Of a stretch of DNA of 27,101 nucleotides, positions 6,143 through 13,425 are shown piece by piece. A program made the translations under genes and the position numbers. The notes beneath the pieces are model-generated. The model searched no databases and was not told the DNA's origin. It saw nothing but the letters and a program-made list of their open reading frames with translations. Numbering within the stretch: the stretch's first letter is position 1; each line of letters starts with the position of its first letter. Source of the stretch: an uncultured Rubrobacteraceae bacterium (lineage in GTDB: Bacteria > Actinomycetota > Rubrobacteria > Rubrobacterales > Rubrobacteraceae); the NCBI GenBank assembly GCA_902806015.1, contig CADCUZ010000120.1:1-27101 (forward strand), given 5' to 3'.

Positions 6143-8547
6143 TATTGCTGTTTCCTTTCTTCCATGGTGCCAATGGCTGAGTACCCGGTGCTACCGGGTT
6201 GCGGGCGCCGTCGCGGCGGCCCCTCGGAGATACCCACGATCTGCTCGGGGCGCACCGGCATCCGCGGCAGCTCCTTCCCCGTCGCGGAACGCAAAGCCGC
6301 CACCACCGCGGGCGGCGTAGAGATGTTGGGCGGCTCCCCGATACCGCGCAGCCCGTAGGGCGCACCCGGGTCGGCTAGCTCCAGGACCTCCATCTTCACC
6401 GGCGGCATGTCCAGGATCGTCGGCAACAGGTAGTCCGTAAAGGAGGCGTTGAGAACCTTGCCGCCGCGGACCTGTATCTCCTCCAGGATGGCGAGCCCCA
6501 GGCCCTGGGCGGTGCCGCCCTCGATCTGACCCTCCACCGCCTGCGGGTTGAGCGCCTTGCCGACGTCCTGAGCCGTCGCGAGCTCCACCACCCGCACCAG
6601 CCCGAGCTCCGTGTCCACGTCCACCACCGCCCGGTGCGCCGAGAACGCGAACTGCACGTCCGCGTCCGCCTGCCCGTTCTCGTCCATCGGGAACGTCTCC
6701 ACGTGCCGGTGCACCACCGTCTCCTCGATGCCTTCTGTCCCCAAGACCTCGGCCAACGGTACTACCACCTTGTCGTCGGAGACGACGTTCTCGCCCTCGA
6801 TCCGTAACCCGTCGGGCCCCTCCCCTAACTCCTCGCGCACCCTCTCGAAGAGGCGCTCGCGCACGGCCTCGCAGGCCAGCTTCACCGCGCCGCCGGTCAT
6901 GTAGGTCTGGCGCGAGGCGGAGGTGGAACCGCCGGAGCCCACCCGCGTGTCCGCGGGGAGAATCGAGATGCGCTCGGCGCCCAGCTCGGTGCGGGCAATC
7001 TGGGCTTGCACGGTCACCAGCCCCTGCCCGACCTCCGCCGCCGCCGTGTGCACCTCGACCAGCGTCCCCTCGTCGGTGACGGAGAGCCTCACCCTCGCCG
7101 TTGAGTAGTCGTCGAATCCCTCCGCGAAGCCGACGTTCTTGAAGCCGACCGCGTAGCCGACGCCCCTCCAGACGCCCTCGCCGTGGGTGGTGTTGGAGAC
7201 GCCCCCCGGCAGCTCGCGCAGGTCGCGCGGCCCCTCGCCAGCATCCTCGGGCAGCGGCATCGCCTTGATGCGCTCCAGGAGCTCGGCCACCGGTGTTGGT
7301 CCCTCGACCTTCTGCCCGGTGATCATCACGCTGCCCTCGGTCATGGCGTTCTTCTGCCGGAGCTCCACCGGGTCCATGTCCAGGGCCGCGGCCAGCTTGT
7401 CCATCTGGGACTCGTGGGCGAAGCAGGTCTGCACGGCTCCGAAGCCGCGCATCGCCCCGCACGGCGGGTTGTTGGTGTAGACGACGTAGCTGTCTACGAG
7501 CGCGTTCGGCACCTCGTAGGGGCCGCAGGCGAAGCGGGCCCCGTTCCCGCACACGGCGGTGGAGCTGGAGGCGTAGGCGCCGCCGTCGAAGAGGACGCGC
7601 GCCTTGACGTAGACTAGCTTGCCGTCGCGGTTGGCGCCGTGCTCGTATTGCATCGTGCAGGGGTGCCTGTGCACGTGTCCGAAAAACGACTCCGTGCGGT
7701 CGTACACGATCTTCACCGGGCGGCCCGTGTGCAGCGCGAGCAGGCAGGCGTGGATCTGTATCGAGAGGTCCTCGCGCCCGCCGAACGCCCCGCCCACGCC
7801 CGAGAGCGTGAGCCGCACCATATCCGGCGGGAGCCCGAGGCTCTCGCAGAGCTGGTCCTGGTCGACGTGCAGCCACTGCGTCGAGACGTAGAGGTCCACG
7901 CCGCCCTCCCCGTCGGGGACCGCCATCCCCGACTCGGGGCCCAGGAATGCCTGGTCCTGCATCCCGATCTCGTACTCGCCCGTGACGACCACGTCGGCCT
8001 CGGCGTTTTCGGCGTCGCCGTGGACGACGTGGACGTGGCGCAAGATGTTGCCGGAGGGGTGCAGCTTCGGGGCGGTCTCTTCCATCGCTTCTTCGGCGTC
8101 CGTGAGGGGTTCGAAGACGTCGTACTCCACCCGGATCCTGTCCAGCGCCCTGCGCGCGGTCTCGGGGTGGTCGGCGGCGACGAGCGCGACGGGCTCGCCC
8201 TGGTAGCGGATGGTGTCCCACGCCAGCACGGGCTGGTCGGGAATCTCCATGCCGTAGACCTTGCGCCCAGGCACGTCCTCGTGCGTCAAGACTGCATAGA
8301 CACCCGGCATCGCGAGCGCCTCCGAGGTGTCTATGGACCAGATGTTGGCGCGGGGGTGCGGGCTCCTCAGCGTCGCGCCCCACAGCATGCCGTCAAGCCA
8401 CAGGTCCGAGGAGTACTCGAACTCGCCCGTCACCTTCGGCACGCCGTCGGGGCGGCGCTGGCTCTCGCCGATCCCACCGGGCGCGAAGGTCATCGGCTCG
8501 GGGCCCACGCGGGTCGGGGTCGTCGGGGTCGTCTGTCCTTCTATCAT
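6142..8547 (-). CDS. pucD: Xanthine dehydrogenase, molybdenum-binding subunit
   Basis: The 801-residue catalytic subunit hydroxylates hypoxanthine and xanthine to urate at a molybdopterin centre, in a three-subunit enzyme comparable to Bacillus PucCDE or E. coli XdhABC. Landmarks are the N-terminal hammerhead domain (GVPKVTGEFEYSSDL, about 35-49), SGVGGAFGGREDL (249-261) for cofactor binding, GAMRGFGAVQ (364-373, Arg367), a GQGLVTVQAQIARTELG helix, GSGGSTSASRQTY, and a C-terminal RGIGEPP that supplies the catalytic Glu. The ATG at 8547 overlaps the stop of the 8-oxoguanine deaminase gene as ATGA. Electrons would pass through the 2Fe-2S and FAD subunits encoded upstream. It is unusual that a deaminase gene separates it from those two subunits. 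Dedicated XdhC/PucA-type cofactor-insertion proteins are not present in the window. Confidence 0.93.
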   Translation of the reverse strand: MIEGQTTPTTPTRVGPEPMTFAPGGIGESQRRPDGVPKVTGEFEYSSDLWLDGMLWGATLRSPHPRANIWSIDTSEALAMPGVYAVLTHEDVPGRKVYGMEIPDQPVLAWDTIRYQGEPVALVAADHPETARRALDRIRVEYDVFEPLTDAEEAMEETAPKLHPSGNILRHVHVVHGDAENAEADVVVTGEYEIGMQDQAFLGPESGMAVPDGEGGVDLYVSTQWLHVDQDQLCESLGLPPDMVRLTLSGVGGAFGGREDLSIQIHACLLALHTGRPVKIVYDRTESFFGHVHRHPCTMQYEHGANRDGKLVYVKARVLFDGGAYASSSTAVCGNGARFACGPYEVPNALVDSYVVYTNNPPCGAMRGFGAVQTCFAHESQMDKLAAALDMDPVELRQKNAMTEGSVMITGQKVEGPTPVAELLERIKAMPLPEDAGEGPRDLRELPGGVSNTTHGEGVWRGVGYAVGFKNVGFAEGFDDYSTARVRLSVTDEGTLVEVHTAAAEVGQGLVTVQAQIARTELGAERISILPADTRVGSGGSTSASRQTYMTGGAVKLACEAVRERLFERVREELGEGPDGLRIEGENVVSDDKVVVPLAEVLGTEGIEETVVHRHVETFPMDENGQADADVQFAFSAHRAVVDVDTELGLVRVVELATAQDVGKALNPQAVEGQIEGGTAQGLGLAILEEIQVRGGKVLNASFTDYLLPTILDMPPVKMEVLELADPGAPYGLRGIGEPPNISTPPAVVAALRSATGKELPRMPVRPEQIVGISEGPPRRRPQPGSTGYSAIGTMEERKQQ

Positions 8548-9935
8548 AAGGTGGCCTCCGCTCTCTGGGCGAGCCGCCGGCTCGCCTTCTTTATCTCGCG
8601 CGCGATCTCGCGCTCATCCGCCGTCCTCAGCTCCCCGCCCTCCACGACGGGCCTGCCGTTCACCAGCAACAGCTCGACGGGGCGGCTTGGGCCGAGGACG
8701 AGGGCGGCGACCGGGTCTTCGATCCCGGCGTGCCCGAGGCCGTCCACGCGCCAGAGGGCGATGTCGGCCAGCTTGCCCGGCTCGAGGGAACCGATCTCGC
8801 CCTCCCGCCCCAAACACCGGGCACCGTGGATGGTGCCGAGCTCCAGCGCTCCCCGGACGGTGAGCGCCTTCGGCCCGCCCCTCATACGCGCGAAGAACAA
8901 AGCCTGCCGCACCTCCTGCGCGAGCTCCCCAGCCTCGTTGGAGGCCGCGCCGTCCACGCCGAGGCCCACCGGCGCCCCGGCGTCCACGAGCCCGACGACC
9001 GGCGCGATGCCCGCCCCGAGCCTGGCGTTGGACGAGGGACAGTGGGCGACGCCGGTCCCGGTCTCCCCGAAACGGCGTATTTCGTTCTCGTCGAGATGTA
9101 TGCAGTGCGCGAGCCACACGTCCTCACCGAGCCAGCCGAGTTGCTCGAGGTACTCGACGGGCCGGACGCCGTACTGCTCCAGGCAGAACTCCTCTTCGTC
9201 CTTGGTTTCGGCGAGGTGCGTGTGCAGGCGTACGTTCCGCCGGCGCGCCAGCTCCGCCGCCTCGGCCATCAGCTCGCGCGTCACCGAGAAGGGGGAGCAA
9301 GGGGCGAAGGCTATCCTGAGCATCGCGTCCGGCGAGGGGTCGTGGAACCTGTCTACGGCTTCTTCGCTGGCGGCCAATATTTCGTCCCGGTCCTCGACGA
9401 CCTCGTCGGGGGGCAGGCCGCCGCGGGACTCGCCCAGGTCCATCGAGCCACGGGTGGGGTGGAAACGGACCCCGATGCTCCTCGCCGCCTCTATCTCCGC
9501 CTCCAGGAGGTCCCCCACCCCGCGCGGGAACACGTAGTGGTGGTCCATGGAGGTCGAGCAGCCCGAGACGGCCAGGGCGGCGAGCCCGGCGAGGGCGGCG
9601 GCGTGCTCTATCTCCTCGTCCACGAAGGCCCACACGGGGTACAGCTCGGTCAGCCACTCGAAGAGGGTCGCGTCTTGTGCCAGCCCGCGCGTCGCCCACT
9701 GGTACAGGTGGTGGTGGCAGTTGACGAGGCCGGGGGTGGCGAGGCACCCGCTGCCGTCTATCCGGCGGGCATCCCCGCTCGCGTGCTCCTCCGGCGCGGG
9801 GCCGCCGCCGACGGCGGCGATGCGGCTCCCCTCGACGACGACGTGGCCGCTCTCGTGCTCCGTCCCGGAGCCATCAACGGTGGCGATGGCGCAGTTTTCG
9901 ATCACGAGGCGTGGAGCGCGTCGCGCTTCGCTCAT
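8544..9935 (-). CDS. 8-oxoguanine deaminase-type amidohydrolase
   Basis: A 463-residue metal-dependent amidohydrolase that most likely deaminates 8-oxoguanine directly to urate. The amidohydrolase metal site is complete: PGLVNCHHHLYQ (His74, His76), HTHLAET (His240, Glu243), LAHCIHLDENE (His277) and GVDGAASNE (Asp328). The LYQWATRG..QDATLFEWLTELYPVW segment resembles 8-oxoguanine deaminases and the related hydroxyatrazine (AtzB-like) hydrolases. The ATG at 9933-9935 is chosen because it overlaps the stop of the 2Fe-2S subunit (ATGA); its own stop overlaps the start of the Mo subunit in the same way. This tight coupling places it functionally with xanthine dehydrogenase as a parallel entry to urate. 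A guanine or other aminopurine substrate is the main alternative. Confidence 0.85.
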   Translation of the reverse strand: MSEARRAPRLVIENCAIATVDGSGTEHESGHVVVEGSRIAAVGGGPAPEEHASGDARRIDGSGCLATPGLVNCHHHLYQWATRGLAQDATLFEWLTELYPVWAFVDEEIEHAAALAGLAALAVSGCSTSMDHHYVFPRGVGDLLEAEIEAARSIGVRFHPTRGSMDLGESRGGLPPDEVVEDRDEILAASEEAVDRFHDPSPDAMLRIAFAPCSPFSVTRELMAEAAELARRRNVRLHTHLAETKDEEEFCLEQYGVRPVEYLEQLGWLGEDVWLAHCIHLDENEIRRFGETGTGVAHCPSSNARLGAGIAPVVGLVDAGAPVGLGVDGAASNEAGELAQEVRQALFFARMRGGPKALTVRGALELGTIHGARCLGREGEIGSLEPGKLADIALWRVDGLGHAGIEDPVAALVLGPSRPVELLLVNGRPVVEGGELRTADEREIAREIKKASRRLAQRAEATL

Positions 9936-10399
9936 GCGCCCGTCCTGGTGGCGGCGAGGCGGACGGCGTCCAGGATCTTCTCGTAGCCGGTGCAGCGGCA
10001 CAGGTTCCCCGCCAGAGCCTCCCTTATCTCCGCGTCGCTCGGCTGCGGGTTCCGGATGAGCAGGTCGTGGGTCGCCACGACGAAGCCGGGCGTGCAGAAC
10101 CCGCACTGCACCCCGCCGGCCTCCACGAAGGCCTCCTGCACCAGGTCGAGGTCGCCGTCCCCGGCCAGCCCCTCGACCGTCACGATCTCGCGTCCTTGGG
10201 CCTGTCCGGCCAAGACCAGGCACGAGCACACGAGCGTGCCGTCCAGGTACACCGAACACGAGCCGCACTCGCCCTGCTCGCAGGCGTTCTTGGAGCCGGG
10301 CAGCCCGAGGCGCTCGCGTAGGACGTACAGCAGGCTCTCGCCCTCCCAGACGCCATCCGCCTCGAGCACCTCCCCGTTCGCCGTGAACTGTATGCGCAT
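9932..10399 (-). CDS. pucE: Xanthine dehydrogenase, [2Fe-2S] subunit
   Basis: This 155-residue subunit relays electrons from the molybdenum centre to FAD. The plant-ferredoxin-like N-terminal domain has Cys40, Cys45, Cys48 (CEQGECGSC) and Cys60; the helical C-terminal domain has Cys99, Cys102 (CGFC), Cys134 and Cys136 (CRCTGYE). All eight ligands for both clusters are present. Its ATG (10397-10399) overlaps the stop of the FAD subunit as TGATG and its stop overlaps the deaminase start as ATGA. Length is normal for separate small subunits of three-component xanthine dehydrogenases. Confidence 0.95.
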   Translation of the reverse strand: MRIQFTANGEVLEADGVWEGESLLYVLRERLGLPGSKNACEQGECGSCSVYLDGTLVCSCLVLAGQAQGREIVTVEGLAGDGDLDLVQEAFVEAGGVQCGFCTPGFVVATHDLLIRNPQPSDAEIREALAGNLCRCTGYEKILDAVRLAATRTGA

Positions 10400-11271
10400 C
10401 AGCTACCCCCTCCCCTGTACTCGTCCCAGGCCCACTTGAGGGCCCGCCTCGCCAGCACGCCCACCGCGTGGACCCGGTAGGCGGCGGTCCCGCGCACGTC
10501 GGTTATCGGGCGGGCCGCCATCTCCACCGACTCGCCGAAGCGCTCGAGCACCGCCTCGTCGAGCTGTTCGCGCGACTCCCAGAGGCCGCGCTCATCGAGG
10601 ATGCCCTCGATGAACCCTTCGGCGTACCTCGCCCGCACGGGCGTCGGCGCCGCAGACCCCACGCAGGCCCCTACCTTCTTCTGCTCCGGGTGGAGTGCTA
10701 GCCCGAAGGAGCAGACCGCGATCACCATCGCGTTCCTGGTGCCGATCTTCGCGTATTGTTGCGGCCCCCCGGCTTTGGGGATATGAAACGCCGCTATAAT
10801 CTCGTTGGGCCTTAAGACGTTCCTCTTAGGGCCGGTGATGAACTCCGTCACGGGGACCCGGCGGGTACCGTCGGTCGAGGCGATCTCGACCTCGGCGTCC
10901 GAGGCGTACAGGGGCGGCAGTCCGTCCCCCGCCGGCGACGAGGTGCCCAGGTTCCCGCCGACGGTGCCGCGGTTCCGGATCTGGGGCGACCCCACCGTCC
11001 TCGACGCCATCGCGAGCCCCGGCAGCCTCTCCCCGAGCTCGGTGATGATCCGGGCGTAGGTCACGCCGGCCCCCACGCGCAGACTCCCGTTTTCTTCCCC
11101 CCACTCTTGTATCTCCGGGACCCGCGTGAGGTCCATCACCACCTCCGGCCTCCGATGGTCGAAGTTCAACTCGACCATGACATCGGTGCCGCCGGAGATG
11201 GGCACGGCCCCGGGATGTGCCGCCTTTGCCTCCAGTGCTTCACGCCAGGTAGCGGGTTGCAGAAATTCCAT
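10399..11271 (-). CDS. pucC: Xanthine dehydrogenase, FAD-binding subunit
   Basis: A 290-residue flavin subunit of the vanillyl-alcohol-oxidase/CO-dehydrogenase flavoprotein fold. The FAD pyrophosphate loops are visible as PISGGTDVMVE (24-34) and TVGSPQIRNRGTVGGNLG (91-108), followed by SPAGDGLP and RKVG-like C-terminal elements. It passes electrons to NAD+ or another acceptor. A strong ribosome-binding site, GGAGAGGAGGT, lies just before the ATG, and 110 bp separate it from HIU hydrolase. This is the first gene of the tightly coupled FAD, 2Fe-2S, deaminase, Mo and MTH1187-like group. No promoter could be distinguished in the 110-bp gap. Confidence 0.94.
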   Translation of the reverse strand: MEFLQPATWREALEAKAAHPGAVPISGGTDVMVELNFDHRRPEVVMDLTRVPEIQEWGEENGSLRVGAGVTYARIITELGERLPGLAMASRTVGSPQIRNRGTVGGNLGTSSPAGDGLPPLYASDAEVEIASTDGTRRVPVTEFITGPKRNVLRPNEIIAAFHIPKAGGPQQYAKIGTRNAMVIAVCSFGLALHPEQKKVGACVGSAAPTPVRARYAEGFIEGILDERGLWESREQLDEAVLERFGESVEMAARPITDVRGTAAYRVHAVGVLARRALKWAWDEYRGGGS

Positions 11272-11380
11272 CTTTTACCTCCTCTCCATGTCGAGCCCCA
11301 TCCAGTCGCCCCAGATGGAGATCCATCCGAACCAACCCTTCCGCCCGACTTTCCTTCGCCGTTCTTTTCCTCCTTCCATC

Positions 11381-11731
11381 TCAACTTCCCCGGTAGGTCG
11401 AGTAGGACCAGGGCGAGGCGAGCAGCGGCACGTGGTAGTGCGCCTCCGGGTCAGAGACGCCGAAGCGGAGCGGCACCGAGCCGAGGAAGGGAGGGTCCGG
11501 GAGATCCCGCCCCGTAAAATACTCGCCGACCTCGAAGACGAGCTCGTAGATGCCCGGGCGAAGCTCCCCTCCGGCGAGCAGGGGGGCATCGGTTCGGCCG
11601 TCGCCGTTGGTGATCACCTCCTTGAGGACTTGGCGCTCGCCGTTTTCGTCGAGGCGAACCAGCTCCAACCGCATGCCGGCAGCGGGACGGCCACGGGCGG
11701 TGTCGAGCACGTGGGTGGTCAGGCCGGACAT
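11381..11731 (-). CDS. pucM: 5-hydroxyisourate hydrolase (transthyretin-related)
   Basis: A 116-residue member of the transthyretin-like family that hydrolyses 5-hydroxyisourate, the product of uricase, to OHCU. It begins TTHVLD (His7), contains DGRT (Arg46), AHYHVPLL (His98, His100) and ends in the family signature SYSTYRGS at the extreme C-terminus. These residues form the tetramer's active sites. GGGGGAGGAG is well spaced before the ATG. It follows uricase by 91 bp, a gap that contains a strong hairpin. A decayed second copy of this gene is found at 1429-1655. Confidence 0.95.
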   Translation of the reverse strand: MSGLTTHVLDTARGRPAAGMRLELVRLDENGERQVLKEVITNGDGRTDAPLLAGGELRPGIYELVFEVGEYFTGRDLPDPPFLGSVPLRFGVSDPEAHYHVPLLASPWSYSTYRGS

Positions 11732-11769
11732 GCGCGCTCCTCCCCCCGGATCGTCGCTCTCGTCCCTTT

Positions 11770-11796
11770 CGGGGAGGGAGATTGGCTCCCTCCCCG
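11770..11796. repeat. Perfect 11-bp hairpin between uricase and HIU hydrolase
   Basis: CGGGGAGGGAG at 11770-11780 pairs exactly with CTCCCTCCCCG at 11786-11796 across a five-base loop. In the operon transcript it lies 27 bases after the uricase stop and about 38 bases before the HIU-hydrolase start. No U-run follows on the transcript, so read-through is expected. It may protect the upstream message from 3' degradation or tune the ratio of the two proteins. Confidence 0.65.
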
Positions 11797-11822
11797 TCCG
11801 GTGTCGAAGTGCCGGCGCAACG

Positions 11823-12707
11823 TCAACCCTTCCTCTCCACCCAGCCCTCGATCTGGCCGTAGGGGTCTTGCGTGGCGTGGAAGATCTCCTTGTCGTTCTC
11901 GATCCCGAAACGCTCCAGGTTGTAGATGATGTGGTGCACGTTGGGGAACGAGTACCAGATCTTCTCTATCTCCGGGAACTCCTCCAGCACCGCCTTGCCC
12001 ATGCGGTACAGGGTGTGCTGCACCGAGGGGCTGTAATGGTCGGTGAAGGTAGCGAGGGTCTGGTCCATCACGCCTTGCCACAGGCGGTCGAAGTCGGCGT
12101 CGGTGGTGTTGTAGATCCACTTCGAGGTGACGATGGTGGCGACTATCCGGTCGTTTGTGTCCGGGAGGGTCGTGAACCGCTCCCTGAGGAAACCCTCCCA
12201 GCCCCCGTTGGTCGTCTTCAGTATGTAGACGTCACCGATCCCGGCTTCCACCCGCCGGTTGCCGCTCTCGTCGCCCGACACCCTCGCCTTGCGCTGGCCG
12301 CGGTTCCGGACGAAGGAGTGCTCGTGGGGTTGGCCGTCCACCTCGATCCGGCTCCACAGGAACTGGGTGATCTCCACCCAGCAGCTCGTCACGGTCGGGC
12401 CGGCCTCGAGAAAGTGGTCCACCAGCGCCAGACCGAACTCCTCGATCGAGCCCGTGAGCTTGTCCTTGGCCAGCGCGTAGACCGTGTTGCGCATGGTGTC
12501 GGTGGCCAGCAGGCCGGTGTTGTCGCCCTCGACGTGGGCGGCCTCGAAGTCGCCCTCCAGCGCGACGCGCACGTCCAGGTCCCATATCTCGTGCCGCTCC
12601 GTGTCGCGCTTGACCTTGAAGACGCGGTTCTCGGACTTGCCGTAGTTATTCTGGCCGAGGACGATCTCCCCGCTGGCCGCTTCTTTCCCCTTCGTTTCAG
12701 CCACCAT
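11823..12707 (-). CDS. Uricase (cofactor-independent urate oxidase)
   Basis: A 294-residue T-fold urate oxidase that converts urate and O2 to 5-hydroxyisourate and H2O2. Conserved residues seen by comparison with fungal enzymes are Lys24 (NYGK), Thr69 (LLATDT), [17 protein letters not shown] (116-132), Phe173 in GGWEGF, Arg187, Gln230 and Asn256/His258 in SFPNVHH. The catalytic Lys-Thr-His set is therefore complete. AAGGAGGTAG precedes the ATG at 12705-12707. It is flanked by OHCU decarboxylase upstream and HIU hydrolase downstream, so all three urate-to-allantoin enzymes are contiguous. H2O2 disposal may depend on peroxiredoxin or catalase elsewhere. An N-terminal relic of a second uricase lies at 1694-1751. 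Confidence 0.95.
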   Translation of the reverse strand: MVAETKGKEAASGEIVLGQNNYGKSENRVFKVKRDTERHEIWDLDVRVALEGDFEAAHVEGDNTGLLATDTMRNTVYALAKDKLTGSIEEFGLALVDHFLEAGPTVTSCWVEITQFLWSRIEVDGQPHEHSFVRNRGQRKARVSGDESGNRRVEAGIGDVYILKTTNGGWEGFLRERFTTLPDTNDRIVATIVTSKWIYNTTDADFDRLWQGVMDQTLATFTDHYSPSVQHTLYRMGKAVLEEFPEIEKIWYSFPNVHHIIYNLERFGIENDKEIFHATQDPYGQIEGWVERKG

Positions 12708-12802
12708 CTACCTCCTTCTTCACTTTCGATGGCCTATTCTACAGAGCAGTTCGGGTTCCCTCTCCCGCGTGGGTAGCTCCACCTCCTTCAGTTCGACGGC
12801 AT

Positions 12803-13372
12803 TCAGGCTTCTCCCGCACGGGGAGTCCCGCCTCCAGCTGCCGCCTCGCCGGGTTCCGGCTCAACGAGGTCTAGCAGCCTGAGGTGGGCGATCTTGCCGA
12901 TCTCCCCGAGCGCAGTCTCGATCTCCTCCGACCGCGAATGCTTCAGCCGGGCCTCGGCCTGCGCGAAGATCGTCTCCTTGGTGTGCTCCCTGACGGCCAC
13001 GACCATCGGGAAGCCGAACTTCTCCTTGTAGGCCCCGTTCAACCTCGTGAGTTCTTCGACCTCCTCGGGGGTGAGCCTGTTCAACCCCGCCGAGGTCTGC
13101 TCGCTCGTGGACTCGGGGGTCAACTCGCCCGCGACCGCCGCCTTGCCTGCCAGCTCGGGGTGCTCCCGGATGAGGGCCAGCCGGCGCTTGGGGGGCGCGT
13201 CGCGCACCGCCCGCAAGAACGCTTCGTGCAGCTCCGAGAGGTCGCCGAAAGGGCGCCCGCGCCAGGCAGCCTCGGCCACCCAGGGAGAGTGCTCGTAGAG
13301 CGAGCCGAACCTCCCCACGAACTCCTCTTCGTCCAGGTCGTTCACCCGTTCTATGGTGATCTTCTCCGGCAT
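12803..13372 (-). CDS. uraD: OHCU decarboxylase, stand-alone and catalytically complete
   Basis: A 189-residue enzyme that decarboxylates 2-oxo-4-hydroxy-4-carboxy-5-ureidoimidazoline to S-allantoin. The all-helical family signature is complete: RVNDLDEEEFVGRFG, HSPWVAEAAWRGRPF, LALIREHPELAGK with catalytic His71-Pro72, ESTSEQTSAGL with Ser88, Glu91 and Gln92, and FGFPMVVAVREH with Arg128. This makes it the functional reference for the two permease-fused copies on either side of the locus. AGGAGGAGG runs into the ATG. It lies 53 bp after the NCS2 fusion gene and 95 bp before uricase. The C-terminal alanine- and glycine-rich tail is variable in the family. Confidence 0.95.
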   Translation of the reverse strand: MPEKITIERVNDLDEEEFVGRFGSLYEHSPWVAEAAWRGRPFGDLSELHEAFLRAVRDAPPKRRLALIREHPELAGKAAVAGELTPESTSEQTSAGLNRLTPEEVEELTRLNGAYKEKFGFPMVVAVREHTKETIFAQAEARLKHSRSEEIETALGEIGKIAHLRLLDLVEPEPGEAAAGGGTPRAGEA

Positions 13373-13425
13373 CCTCCTCCTGTCCGTCGGGCTCTCGTCC
13401 CGGCGCTCGCCGTCTCGGCCCGTGT

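Noticed and set aside
7639..9537. Long plus-strand open frame opposite the xanthine dehydrogenase and deaminase genes
   Set aside because: GC-rich codon bias on the minus strand creates long antisense frames. The translation is low-complexity and resembles no family, while the minus-strand genes have complete motifs.
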